Shown piece after piece: positions 18,484-27,561 of a DNA stretch of 51,833 nucleotides (its first letter is position 1; each line of letters opens with the position of its first letter). Source of the stretch: Solobacterium sp. (GTDB lineage: Bacteria > Bacillota_I > Bacilli_A > Erysipelotrichales > Erysipelotrichaceae); the NCBI GenBank assembly GCA_017512555.1, contig JAFWFE010000027.1, positions 1-51,833 of the forward strand, read 5' to 3'. Position numbers and translations under genes: made by a program. The notes below the pieces were generated by a model. That model was not told where the DNA came from and did not search any database. It saw only the letters and a program-made list of their open reading frames with translations.

Positions 18484-19353
18484 ATGGGAATCAGTAAACC
18501 AATTGTATTGGAGATTGCGTATAGAACTTACGCAATCAATGAATTCGGTATGGCTACCGCTTTTATCCTGTGGGGAACCGAGAGAGGACTTCTGATCGAC
18601 ACCGGGTGCGGGATGTACAATATCCGGGAGATTGCGGATGAACTCTGTCCGGTACCGTACGATGTCGTATTAACACACGGACACGGAGATCACAGCGGCT
18701 ATATGGATGCCTGGGACGAAGTATGGCTTCATCCGGCAGACTGGGATGCGTATCTTCCGGAGAAGATGGCAGCCGCCAAAGAGTTCCACAAGAGTTATCC
18801 GAAGATGATGGCCGGTTACGGCAGTTTTGACGCGTATGACATTACGGAAGAACAGTTGCACTTCCCGGATCATGCGCCGAAGTTCCTGCCTCTTACCGAA
18901 GGAACTGTATTTGATCTGGGCGGAGGACGCAAGGTAGATGTCATTCATACCCCGGGTCATACGGCAGGAGAGGTTGTACTGATTGATCCGAGTGTAAGGA
19001 TCCTGTTCAGCGGTGATGCCTGCAATCCCAATCTTGGCTTAAGAGCCACCAGCGTCAATACCGCGCTCAAAGGCCTGTTAAAGGTAAAAGCACGTCAGGC
19101 AGACTTTGACCGTAACTTCAACAGTCATATCGGCTACGGCGGAAGTAATGTGCATATCGCAATGCCAGACAGCTGTCTGGATGACTGCCTCTATATCCTG
19201 AGAGGGATCATTGACGGTACTGCGGATGTCAAACATGCGTCTTCCCCGTTCCGTCCCGGAACTCCTCCGGTATACTTTGTCAAATACGGCAACGTACAGA
19301 TCACCTTCAACCCGGAAAGAATCATCGATGAGGGAGAGGAACCTGCGGAATGA
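18484..19353 (+). CDS. Metallo-beta-lactamase-fold hydrolase M1
   Basis: First gene of the array, 289 residues, with the metal site THGHGDH (His65, His67, Asp69, His70). Further ligands are the His of HTPGHT, the Asp of FSGDAC and a final His in NSHIGYGG. MBL-fold enzymes of this size hydrolyse ester, lactone, thioester or phosphodiester bonds with two zinc ions. No signal peptide is present. The start follows AAAGGAGAG and is downstream of the cre-like site. The stop overlaps the next gene (ATGA), so M1 and C1 are translationally coupled. Its closest relative in the window is M5 at 27562, judged by the shared HIAMPDSCLDDCLYI segment and the FRPG tail. Confidence 0.92.
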   Translation: MGISKPIVLEIAYRTYAINEFGMATAFILWGTERGLLIDTGCGMYNIREIADELCPVPYDVVLTHGHGDHSGYMDAWDEVWLHPADWDAYLPEKMAAAKEFHKSYPKMMAGYGSFDAYDITEEQLHFPDHAPKFLPLTEGTVFDLGGGRKVDVIHTPGHTAGEVVLIDPSVRILFSGDACNPNLGLRATSVNTALKGLLKVKARQADFDRNFNSHIGYGGSNVHIAMPDSCLDDCLYILRGIIDGTADVKHASSPFRPGTPPVYFVKYGNVQITFNPERIIDEGEEPAE

Positions 19354-20696
19354 GTTTGCGTGCAGGAGCCTCCAAGGCATGTATATCCCCGACACCGGAC
19401 TTGTTTCCGTTCGGTACTTTCGGTGGTGCGGATCCGAGATCTGCGCTCCACGATGATATTTTTACCCGCGCGGTAGTCATCGATAACGGAGAGACCAGGG
19501 CAGCGATCGTCAACTTTGATCTGGTGGTGCTTCCGCCGGTGGAAGAAACCAGAACACTGATTGCCCAGGCAGGAAATATCCCGGAAGAGAACGTGTTCAT
19601 GTGCGCAACACATAACCACGATGCCCCGGGAACGAGAAGAAAAATACAGTTTAAAGACTCTCCGCGTTCCGATACGGAGAGAACAGAGAAATTTACACAG
19701 ATCGTCTTTGACAGCGTACAGAAAGCAGTCAGAGAAGCTGCGGAACGTTTACAGCCGGCAAAGTATGGTTTCGCCACGGGAGAGAGCTGGATCAACGTCA
19801 ACCGTGACAAACAGTTCGAAGACGGCTACTGGATGCAGGACAACAACTATGCCCGGTATGCGGACAAGACGCTGGCTGTACTGAAGTTTGTGGATGAAGA
19901 AGAGAAACTGATTGCGGCAGTACTGAACTATGGATGTCATGCGGTACTGGGATTTGTGGCCAAGGATTTTGATGGCAAGATCAAGGTCTCGGCAGACTGG
20001 CCGGGTGTTACCCAGGGATTTGTGGAGAGACGTTTCGGTAATGACGCTGTATGTCTGTGGACACCTGCCGCAGAAGGAAACCTGAATCCGGTAATCGGTT
20101 CGGGAGTATTTACCTACCTAGATGACGGGTATGGTGTCAGAACGAATCTTCCGGATGGTACAGCGTATGTACTGATGCAGTCGTTAGGTGGCCAGCATGC
20201 GATCGATGCCATCCAGGTTATCAACGGAATAACTTCTTATACCGATACGATGGATATTCAATCGGTATGGTCTTCGGTAGATCTTCCTGCCCAGAAAGCC
20301 CCGGAAGGCGCGGATATGGCGTATAACCGTCTGCTGGTGGATAATATCATCCCTCTGGGACCCAACGGTGAACGGCCGGAGAAGAAGCTGGTAGAGATGG
20401 AGGATGATCCCGAACATCCTTACAATATGGAGATGACTTTGCTTAAACTCGGTGATGTCGCTTTTGTAGGAGTTCCCAATGAGATCTATTCTGAAATCGG
20501 CAGAGATATGAAAGCTGCTTCTCCAATGAAGAACACAGTCATCGTTACCCATACGAATTCGAATTACATCGGATATATTCCAGATAAAACATCCAGGGGA
20601 CATCTGGTATTCCAGGCTTACGGCGCAATTAAACCGGCTGCCTGTGATGAGATCATTGTCGAAGGAATGCTGAAGATGTTCAAGGAACTCAAATAG
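19350..20696 (+). CDS. Neutral-ceramidase-like hydrolase C1 (subgroup A)
   Basis: This 448-residue protein matches the N-terminal domain of the neutral/alkaline ceramidase superfamily. It has ATHNHDAP (His88, His90; compare THTHSGPGG), INVNRD, NYGCHAV (second zinc-type His), LWTPAAEGNLNP (compare NxGDxSPN), VPNEIYSEIGR (zinc-type Glu) and YIGYIPDK (Tyr). True ceramidases cut the N-acyl bond of ceramide with a Ser in GDxSPN; here that position is Asn. It lacks the signal peptide and C-terminal Ig-like domain of ceramidases, so it is a cytoplasmic, shorter relative whose reaction is unknown. It overlaps M1 by four bases. Confidence 0.85.
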   Translation: MSLRAGASKACISPTPDLFPFGTFGGADPRSALHDDIFTRAVVIDNGETRAAIVNFDLVVLPPVEETRTLIAQAGNIPEENVFMCATHNHDAPGTRRKIQFKDSPRSDTERTEKFTQIVFDSVQKAVREAAERLQPAKYGFATGESWINVNRDKQFEDGYWMQDNNYARYADKTLAVLKFVDEEEKLIAAVLNYGCHAVLGFVAKDFDGKIKVSADWPGVTQGFVERRFGNDAVCLWTPAAEGNLNPVIGSGVFTYLDDGYGVRTNLPDGTAYVLMQSLGGQHAIDAIQVINGITSYTDTMDIQSVWSSVDLPAQKAPEGADMAYNRLLVDNIIPLGPNGERPEKKLVEMEDDPEHPYNMEMTLLKLGDVAFVGVPNEIYSEIGRDMKAASPMKNTVIVTHTNSNYIGYIPDKTSRGHLVFQAYGAIKPAACDEIIVEGMLKMFKELK

Positions 20697-20710
20697 TCAG
20701 GAGGTATTGT

Positions 20711-22069
20711 ATGACATTGAGAGTTGGTGCAGGAAAAGCCTGTATCTCCCCTACAGCAGACCTGTTTCCGTTTGCAGGGTTTGCGGGAAGCGATCCCAAG
20801 GTAGAGGTCCACGATGATCTGTATACCAGAGCGATCGTCATCGACAACGGCGAGAAGCTTGCGGCAATCGTCAACTTTGACCTGGGCATGTTACCGCCCT
20901 GGAAAGAGATGGTAGAGATACTGCAGAGCGTCATGCCGATCGAAGAAAAATACATGTTCTTTGCGCCTACCCACAGCCATGGTTCTCCGCACGCAAGACC
21001 TTCGGTAAGACCTGCCGGTATGGATAAACTGATGAACAGAAACGAAGAACAGACCGAGAAGTATACCGCGATTGTGTTCAAGGGGCTGAAAGAAGCAGTA
21101 GAGAAAGCTTATGCGTCTCTGCGTCCTGCGAAGTACGGCTTCGGTACCGGTGAGAGCTGGATCAATGTCAACCGTGATAAACAATTTGAAGATGGTTACT
21201 GGATGCAGGATAACAACTATGCCGGATATGCGGACAAGACCCTGGCTGTAATCAAGTTTGTGGATGAAGAAGAGAAACTGATCGCCGCCGTACTCAACTA
21301 TGCCTGCCATGCCGTACTGACCTTTGTCGGTAAGGATGCGGATGGCAAGTGCAAGGTCTCCGGAGACATCCCGGGATATACCGAAGCATACGTGGAGAGA
21401 CGTTTCGGGAATGATGCGGTAGTACTTTGGACACCGGCAGCGCAGGGCAATATCAACCCGGTGATCGGTACCGGAGTGTTTACCTACCTGGATGATGGCT
21501 ACGGTGTACGTACGAATCTTCCGGATGGTACAGCATTTATCCTGAGAGCTTCCCTGGGCGGACAGCACGCAATTGACTCCATCAAGGTCCTCAACAGTAT
21601 TACAGAATACAGCGATACGATGGATATCCAGGCAGACCGGGAGATCATTCCTCTGCCGGCACAGAAACCTCCGGTAGGCGCGGATATGGGCTATAACCGC
21701 CTGCTGGTGGATAATATCATCCCTTTGGGACCGAACGGTGAACATCCGGAGAAGAAACTCGTTGTCATGGAGGATGATCCGGATCATCCGTTCATGATGG
21801 AACTAAAAATGTTGAAACTCGGTGATATCGCTGTCCTGGGTTCCTCCAATGATATCTATTCGGAGATCGGCAGAGACATGAAAGCTGCTTCTCCGATGAA
21901 GAATACGATCGTTGTTGTCCACACCAATCCCGCCATCAACAGTTACATTCCGGATAAGACAGCCAAGGATCATCTGACCTTCCAGGCTTACGGATTTGTT
22001 AAACCAGGTGCCTGTGATGAACTGATCGTGGATGGAATGCTCAGACTGTTTAAGAAGTTTGATTTATAA
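20711..22069 (+). CDS. Neutral-ceramidase-like hydrolase C2 (subgroup A, divergent site)
   Basis: This 452-residue paralogue follows C1 by 14 bases with its own AGGAGG. It is close to C1 over most of its length (LWTPAAQGNINP, NYACHAV, PLGPNGE) but differs at expected metal or catalytic positions. The first His motif is PTHSHGSPHA, and the zinc-type Glu of VPNEIYSEIG is Asp in SSNDIYSEIG. The Tyr motif reads INSYIPDK. A ten-residue insertion follows the first His motif. These changes suggest a different substrate or weakened metal binding compared with C1 and C3. Family membership is clear; function is unknown. Confidence 0.84.
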   Translation: MTLRVGAGKACISPTADLFPFAGFAGSDPKVEVHDDLYTRAIVIDNGEKLAAIVNFDLGMLPPWKEMVEILQSVMPIEEKYMFFAPTHSHGSPHARPSVRPAGMDKLMNRNEEQTEKYTAIVFKGLKEAVEKAYASLRPAKYGFGTGESWINVNRDKQFEDGYWMQDNNYAGYADKTLAVIKFVDEEEKLIAAVLNYACHAVLTFVGKDADGKCKVSGDIPGYTEAYVERRFGNDAVVLWTPAAQGNINPVIGTGVFTYLDDGYGVRTNLPDGTAFILRASLGGQHAIDSIKVLNSITEYSDTMDIQADREIIPLPAQKPPVGADMGYNRLLVDNIIPLGPNGEHPEKKLVVMEDDPDHPFMMELKMLKLGDIAVLGSSNDIYSEIGRDMKAASPMKNTIVVVHTNPAINSYIPDKTAKDHLTFQAYGFVKPGACDELIVDGMLRLFKKFDL

Positions 22070-22080
22070 AGGAGGTCTTT

Positions 22081-23433
22081 ATGACATTAAGAGTTGGTGC
22101 CGCCAAGGCATGTATCTCTCCGACAGCGGATTGTTTCCCGTTCCCGACCTTCGGTAACGCAGATCCGCGTTCAGCAATGCACGATGATATCTATACCAGA
22201 GCGGTAGTTATGGACAACGGGGAAACAAGAGCTGCCATAGTGAATTTTGATATGGTTTCAATCCCTGTGTTTGAGACAACCAGAAAACTGATTTCAGAAA
22301 CCGGGAGTATTCCGGAAGAGAATGTCTTCATGACCGCCACACATAATCATGACGCGCCGTTTGCGGGAAGTCCCGTACAGGGTGCCGGGGTAAAGCGTGA
22401 TGAAGATCTTGCAGCGAGAATCGACAAATTCACGCAGATCGTCCTTGACGGTGTAAAGAAAGTGATTGAAGACGCGACAGCATCTCTGCGTCCCGCAAAG
22501 TATGGCTTTGACACCGGAGAAAGCTGGATCAACGTCAACCGTGACTTCCTGTTTGAAGATGGGTACTGGATGCAAGGCGCAAACTATAAGGCATATGCGG
22601 ATAAGACGTTAGCTGTCATGAAGTTTGTGGATGAAGAAGAGAACCTGATTGCGGCAGTATTGAACTATGGCTGTCACGCGGTACTTGGCTTTGTCGCAAA
22701 AGATGTGGATGGTAAGATCAAGGTTTCTTCCGACTGGCCGGGATATGCACAGAATTATGTGGAACAGAGATTCGGAAACGGTGCGGTATGTCTGTGGACA
22801 CCGGCTGCGGAAGGAAATCTGAATCCGGTATACAGTTCTACGTTGTATACATTCCTTGAGGATGGTTATGCGATAGGTAAGCCGCTTCCTCCGGGAACAG
22901 CGTTTGTCCTGATGGAAGCTCTGGGCGGTCAGCACGCAATTGATGCGATCGGTGTGATAAACAAGATCACAGAGTATAAGGATGAACTGCCAATCCAGTA
23001 TGCCCGCGGAGAATTTGAAATGCCTTCGCAGAAACCTCCGGTAGGCGCGGATATGATGCGTAATCGTATGCTGGTGGATAATCTGTTACCTCTCGGTCCT
23101 AACGGGGAACGTCCGGTCAAAGATCTGGTTGTCATGGAAGATGATCCGGAACATCCGTTCAAGATGGAGATCAAGATTCTGAAACTCGGTGATGTCGCGT
23201 GGGTCGGCGTACCGTGCGAGATCTATTCCGAGATCGGCCGAGACATGAAGGCAGCTTCACCATGCCCGAATACCGTAGTCGTTACACATACAAACACGAA
23301 CTACAGAAGTTATATTCCGGATAAGACAGCTGCGGATCATCATACGTTCCAGTCTTACGGTGCCGCGAAACCAGGCGCATGCGACGAGTATATCGTGAAC
23401 GGAATGTTAGAACTATTCAAAGAAATCGAGTAA
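22081..23433 (+). CDS. Neutral-ceramidase-like hydrolase C3 (subgroup A)
   Basis: This 450-residue paralogue begins 12 bases after C2, with AAAGGAGG in the gap. It keeps ATHNHDAP, INVNRD, NYGCHAV, LWTPAAEGNLNP, VPCEIYSEIGR and YRSYIPDK. The metal-site set is therefore intact and closest to C1, again with Asn in place of the ceramidase Ser. The TLYTFLEDGYAIGKPLPPG segment (about residues 250-270) differs from the VFTYLDDGYGVRTNLPDG version in C1 and C2, so a substrate-lid difference is likely. No signal peptide is present. Confidence 0.84.
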   Translation: MTLRVGAAKACISPTADCFPFPTFGNADPRSAMHDDIYTRAVVMDNGETRAAIVNFDMVSIPVFETTRKLISETGSIPEENVFMTATHNHDAPFAGSPVQGAGVKRDEDLAARIDKFTQIVLDGVKKVIEDATASLRPAKYGFDTGESWINVNRDFLFEDGYWMQGANYKAYADKTLAVMKFVDEEENLIAAVLNYGCHAVLGFVAKDVDGKIKVSSDWPGYAQNYVEQRFGNGAVCLWTPAAEGNLNPVYSSTLYTFLEDGYAIGKPLPPGTAFVLMEALGGQHAIDAIGVINKITEYKDELPIQYARGEFEMPSQKPPVGADMMRNRMLVDNLLPLGPNGERPVKDLVVMEDDPEHPFKMEIKILKLGDVAWVGVPCEIYSEIGRDMKAASPCPNTVVVTHTNTNYRSYIPDKTAADHHTFQSYGAAKPGACDEYIVNGMLELFKEIE

Positions 23434-23462
23434 TACAAAACACAATGCAGGAGGATGACAAA

Positions 23463-24833
23463 ATGAGTATTAAAGTAGGTGCCGCAAAAAGGGTAATTAC
23501 CCCGGAACTGAGTTTACTGCCTATGGGCGCAATGGTCGGTCAGTACGAAGGAGTACGTGACGGTGAAGATATCCATGTACGCGCAATCGTACTGGATAAC
23601 GGAGAGAGAACTTTCCTGTTTGAAAGTTATGAACTGGGCGGAGTTCCCTGTGATGTTGAACTGAGAAAGAGAATCGAAGACAAGTATGGTATTTCCCAGG
23701 AAAACATGTTGCTGGTAGGTACACATAACCACAGTGCTCCGCATCCGATGGGTTATGGTTCTTCCGGTCCGTTTGGTCCTCACACCAATATTCCGGAGAA
23801 TGTACTGAAGTGGACAGACTTTGTGCTGGAACAGGGTGTCGGTGTCATTGGTGATGCCATGGCAAACATGAAGCCTGCGACATGGGGGTTTGGTGAAGGA
23901 AAATCCTACATCAACGTCAACCGTGACAAGTACTTCCATGAAGGCTACTGGATGCAGGGTAACAACTGGGAAGGCTACAGTGACAAGACCCTGGCTGCCC
24001 TGAAGTTTGTCGGTGAAGACGGTAAGCTGATTGCGGCAGTACTGAACTATGCGATGCACTCTACAACTTCCTTCTGTATTGAAGATACTGATGGTAAGGT
24101 AAAGGTTACCTGTGATGCTCCGGGTATTGCCTGTAACTACGCGGAAGAGTATTTCGGCAATGACGCGGTAGTACTTTGGCAGTCAGGCGCGGCAGGAAAC
24201 CAGAATCCTCTCTATGTCGGAATCATGCAGCTGTACGACAAGAGCGGTACGATGCGCCAGAGAAGAAGAATGAACGGGGCTCCTTACGAGATGGGTGTAT
24301 CTCTGGGTATGGAACATGGTATGGACGCGGTTGAGACATTGGAGAAGATCTGTGCTGACCGTACAGAGATGCCGATCACCACGGTAGATGATACGATCTG
24401 GTTCCCGAAACAGAAGTTCCCGGAAGGAATCGACAGAGGGTATCACCGTCTGGTTGTCGATAACCTGCTGGAGTGGTCCGGTCATGTAACACCGGAAGAA
24501 CCATTCCCTCCGAAAGTTCTGGCAGAGATGGAACCTACAGATGAAAAGGTACCGATGAAGGCACAGCTGATCCTGATGGGTGATGTGGCGTTCTACGGTA
24601 TTGCCTGTGAACTGTACAACGAGATCTCCAAGGTATGTAAGGATGCTTCACCGTTCAAGCATCTGATGATTACGACACATGTTGGTACACCAAGTGCGGG
24701 ATATATCCTGGATAATGGTTCAGTAGGACATAAAGTATTCCAGTCCTTTGGTCTTGTCGGTGCCGGCGGTAATGATGAAATCGTCCGTGACGGAATGTTG
24801 AAGATGTTTGAAAAGGCATTAAACGAGAAATAA
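23463..24833 (+). CDS. Neutral-ceramidase-like hydrolase C4 (subgroup B)
   Basis: The 456-residue protein starts at ATG 23463 after AGGAGGATGACAAA; the frame is open further upstream without support. It belongs to a second subgroup with C5 and C6, marked by LWQSGAAGNQNP, ELYNEI and GYILDN. The His motifs are GTHNHSAP and NYAMHST. Asn occupies the ceramidase Ser position. A 13-base-pair hairpin lies 20 bases after its stop, so transcription may partly end here before the block of five metallohydrolase genes. Confidence 0.84.
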   Translation: MSIKVGAAKRVITPELSLLPMGAMVGQYEGVRDGEDIHVRAIVLDNGERTFLFESYELGGVPCDVELRKRIEDKYGISQENMLLVGTHNHSAPHPMGYGSSGPFGPHTNIPENVLKWTDFVLEQGVGVIGDAMANMKPATWGFGEGKSYINVNRDKYFHEGYWMQGNNWEGYSDKTLAALKFVGEDGKLIAAVLNYAMHSTTSFCIEDTDGKVKVTCDAPGIACNYAEEYFGNDAVVLWQSGAAGNQNPLYVGIMQLYDKSGTMRQRRRMNGAPYEMGVSLGMEHGMDAVETLEKICADRTEMPITTVDDTIWFPKQKFPEGIDRGYHRLVVDNLLEWSGHVTPEEPFPPKVLAEMEPTDEKVPMKAQLILMGDVAFYGIACELYNEISKVCKDASPFKHLMITTHVGTPSAGYILDNGSVGHKVFQSFGLVGAGGNDEIVRDGMLKMFEKALNEK

Positions 24834-24852
24834 TCAAGTAAGTGTAAATGTG

Positions 24853-24898
24853 AGGAAGATAGCTGCAGTACAGTTGTCTTCCTTATGCTATACGCATA
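24853..24898 (+). terminator. Long hairpin plus small inverted repeat inside the array
   Basis: AGGAAGATAGCTG (24853-24865) pairs with CAGTTGTCTTCCT (24871-24883) around a 5-base loop, with G-T pairs inside. No T-run follows, so it may slow or process the transcript rather than end it. Directly after it TATGC-tatac-GCATA (24884-24898) forms a perfect inverted repeat that could be an operator for the second half of the array. Confidence 0.5.
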
Positions 24899-24923
24899 AT
24901 TATCAATAAACAGGAGGGTATGT

Positions 24924-25811
24924 ATGGGCATACGTAAACCGGAAGTACTGGAAATCGCGCGTAAGACTTACGCAATTAACGAGTTTGGTATGGTCACCTG
25001 CTATCTTCTGATTGGAGAAGAAAGAGGTCTGTTGATCGACTGCGGCACCGGCATGTACAACATCCGGGAGATTGCCGACGAACTATGTGATTTACCCTAC
25101 GATGTCGTAATCACCCACGCGGACTTTGACCACTATTGTTCCATGGATATGTGGGATGAGGTGTGGCTGCATCCTGCGGATTGGCACATGATGGAACCGG
25201 AGTATCAGGAACGCGCACGGGAGATGTTCAAGGATTATCCCGCCATGATGGTCAAACCCGGCACATTTGATGCTTATGATATTACGCCGGACCAAATGCG
25301 TTATCCGGAGAAGATGCCAAAGTTCCTGCCGCTTGCGGATGGTCATGTATTTGATCTCGGAGGCAGGAAAGTAGACGTGATCCACACACCCGGGCATTCT
25401 GCCGGTGAAGTTGTTCTGATTGATCCTTCTGTACGTATCCTGTTCAGCGGCGATGCCTGTAATACCAACCTGATCCTGGTCAGGGAACTGGTGGGAAACG
25501 GAAAAGGAGTATCCGTAAATACAGCCCTGAAAGGGTTACTGAAGATCAAAGCAAGAGAAAAAGACTTTGACCGCAACTTTAACGGACATATAGGCTATGG
25601 CGGCAGCACCGTGCACCGGAGCGTGCCGGAGGAAGTTATGGACGAAGCGATTGAGATCCTGACCAGGATTCTGAAGGGAACCGCAGAAGTAGAAAAGTTC
25701 CCGGTGTTTGACGGAATCTACGGTGAGTGGTCTACGGTAAAACTTGGGTATACCAGGATTAGTTTTGATCCGGAAAGATTAATTGATGAAGGGGAAGAAC
25801 CTGCAGTTTAG
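24924..25811 (+). CDS. Metallo-beta-lactamase-fold hydrolase M2 with altered metal site
   Basis: This 295-residue paralogue opens the second block of metallohydrolases after AGGAGGGTATGT. The first metal motif reads THADFDH, so the second His of HxHxDH is Asp (position 67), while the other ligands (HTPGHS, FSGDAC, NGHIGYGG) are kept. It also has about seven extra residues (LVRELVGNGKG) after the SGDAC motif. A His-to-Asp change in this motif alters the metal preference or count in some MBL-fold families, so M2 may use other metals or a different reaction, or be a non-catalytic partner. The stop TAG overlaps the ribosome site of M3. Confidence 0.9.
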   Translation: MGIRKPEVLEIARKTYAINEFGMVTCYLLIGEERGLLIDCGTGMYNIREIADELCDLPYDVVITHADFDHYCSMDMWDEVWLHPADWHMMEPEYQERAREMFKDYPAMMVKPGTFDAYDITPDQMRYPEKMPKFLPLADGHVFDLGGRKVDVIHTPGHSAGEVVLIDPSVRILFSGDACNTNLILVRELVGNGKGVSVNTALKGLLKIKAREKDFDRNFNGHIGYGGSTVHRSVPEEVMDEAIEILTRILKGTAEVEKFPVFDGIYGEWSTVKLGYTRISFDPERLIDEGEEPAV

Positions 25812-25819
25812 GAGGAATT

Positions 25820-26686
25820 ATGGGAGTCAGTAAACCGGAAGTACTGGAGATTGCGAGAAATACATACGCAATCAATGAGTTTGGCATGGCCACGTGTTTT
25901 TTGCTGGTGGGCAGTGAAAGAGGACTGCTGATCGATACAGGGTGCGGTATGTACAATATCCGTGAGATTGCGGATGAATTGTGCAAGGTGCCATACGATG
26001 TCGTTCTGACACATGCGCATGGAGATCATTTCGGGTCCATGGATAAGTGGGACGAAGTATATATGCATCCGGCAGATTTTGAACTGATTACACCGGAACT
26101 GGATACGTTCAACCGTGAGAAGTTTGCGAGATATCCGGGAATGATGAAGAATTTCGGTACTTTTGACGCATATGACATCACACCGGAACAACTGCACTAT
26201 CCTGATAAGACGCCAAAGTTTATTCCCTGCGAAGAAGGCCACGTGTTTGACCTGGGCGGCGGGTGGAAAGTTGATGTCATTCATACACCCGGACATACAC
26301 CGGGAGAAATCGTACTGATCGATCCCACAACAAGGATCTTGTTCAGTGGTGATGCGTGTAATGTCAATCTCGGTATCTTCAGTACCAGTATCAATACAGC
26401 ATTAAAGGGATTGCTCAAAGTAAAGGCTAGAGAAGCGGACTTTGATCGTAACTTTAACGGGCATATTGGTTACGGCGGAAGTAATGTGCATAGAAGTATG
26501 CCGGAGAGCGTTCTGGATGACTGCCTGTCAATCTGCCGGCACATCCTGGCAGGAACAGCGGACGTCAAGACCAGAGATATGACATTCATCGGACGTGGTA
26601 TTCAGGCAAGTGTACGCGAGGGACATGCGTTAATTACCTATGATCCCAAGCGTCTGATTGATGAAGGAGAGGAGCCTGCAGAATAA
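25820..26686 (+). CDS. Metallo-beta-lactamase-fold hydrolase M3
   Basis: This 288-residue paralogue has an intact THAHGDH motif, HTPGHTPGE, FSGDACNVN and NGHIGYGG. Its C-terminal region (TRDMTFIGRGIQASVREG) is short and lacks the FRPG stretch of M1 and M5. The start is 9 bases after M2, with TTAGGAGG overlapping the M2 stop. Its own stop shares a base with the M4 start (TAATG), so M3 and M4 are translationally coupled. Compared with M4 it shares the ATCFLLVGS N-terminal segment, suggesting these two arose by a recent tandem duplication. Confidence 0.9.
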   Translation: MGVSKPEVLEIARNTYAINEFGMATCFLLVGSERGLLIDTGCGMYNIREIADELCKVPYDVVLTHAHGDHFGSMDKWDEVYMHPADFELITPELDTFNREKFARYPGMMKNFGTFDAYDITPEQLHYPDKTPKFIPCEEGHVFDLGGGWKVDVIHTPGHTPGEIVLIDPTTRILFSGDACNVNLGIFSTSINTALKGLLKVKAREADFDRNFNGHIGYGGSNVHRSMPESVLDDCLSICRHILAGTADVKTRDMTFIGRGIQASVREGHALITYDPKRLIDEGEEPAE

Positions 26687-27552
26687 TGGGAATCAGTAAA
26701 CCACTGGTGCTGGAAGTAGCACGCAAAACGTATGCGATCAATGAGTTTGGTATGGCCACGTGCTTCCTGCTGGTTGGCAGTAAAAGAGGACTGCTGATCG
26801 ATACAGGGTGCGGGATGTACAACCTCCGCGAGATTGCGGATGAAATGTGCAAGGTACCGTACGATGTCGTACTGACACATGGTCACGGAGATCATATCGG
26901 TTCCATGGACCGTTGGGATGAAGTCTGGCTGCACGAAGCGGATTGGGATGACTTATCCATGGATAAGTTTGAAGAGAATCAGGCAAGATTGTTATCGTAT
27001 CCGGACAGAATGGAGCCTTTTGGAAGCTTTGAAGCTTACGATATCAAGAAAAGCCAGGCACGGTATCCGCAGAAGAATCCCAGATTCTTACCGTTAAATG
27101 AGGGACAGACGTTTACACTGGAGCCGGGATGGACGCTGGATGTGATTCACACACCGGGACATACAGCAGGAGAAGTTGTACTGATCGATCCTAAAAACCG
27201 TATTCTGTTCTCCGGGGATGCCTGTAATGTGAATCTCGGATTGGGAGGAGCCAGTGTCAATGCGGCTCTGAAAGGTCTGTTAAAGGTCAAGGCGAGAGAA
27301 GCGGATTTTGACCGTAACTTCAACGGTCATATCGGTTATGGAGGCAGAACAATTCACCGCAGTATGCCGGAGATTGTGCTGGATGACTGCTTGCATATCA
27401 TGCGAGGTGTATGTGACAGAAGTATCGTCGGTGAAGAACGTCCGGGATTCCGTCCGGGAATGCCCCCGAGATTACATGTGAATTACGGACATGTCCATAT
27501 CGGTTATGATCCGGCAAGAATTATCGACGAGGGTGAGGAACCCGCGGAATAG
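26686..27552 (+). CDS. Metallo-beta-lactamase-fold hydrolase M4
   Basis: This 288-residue paralogue starts within the TAATG overlap with M3. It has THGHGDH, HTPGHTAGE, FSGDACNVN and NGHIGYGG. The usual FDLGGGRKVDV strand before the HTPGH motif is FTLEPGWTLDV here, and the segment after the DDLSMD loop differs from its neighbours. These variable stretches line the mouth of MBL-fold active sites, so a distinct substrate is plausible. It is followed 9 bases later by M5 with an AGGAGG that touches the M4 stop. Confidence 0.9.
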   Translation: MGISKPLVLEVARKTYAINEFGMATCFLLVGSKRGLLIDTGCGMYNLREIADEMCKVPYDVVLTHGHGDHIGSMDRWDEVWLHEADWDDLSMDKFEENQARLLSYPDRMEPFGSFEAYDIKKSQARYPQKNPRFLPLNEGQTFTLEPGWTLDVIHTPGHTAGEVVLIDPKNRILFSGDACNVNLGLGGASVNAALKGLLKVKAREADFDRNFNGHIGYGGRTIHRSMPEIVLDDCLHIMRGVCDRSIVGEERPGFRPGMPPRLHVNYGHVHIGYDPARIIDEGEEPAE

Positions 27553-27561
27553 GAGGAGACT

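Noticed and set aside
20891..21787. Open frame of 298 codons on the minus strand
   Set aside because: It lies within the C2 gene on the opposite strand, and similar antisense frames appear in other C paralogues because of shared codon use.
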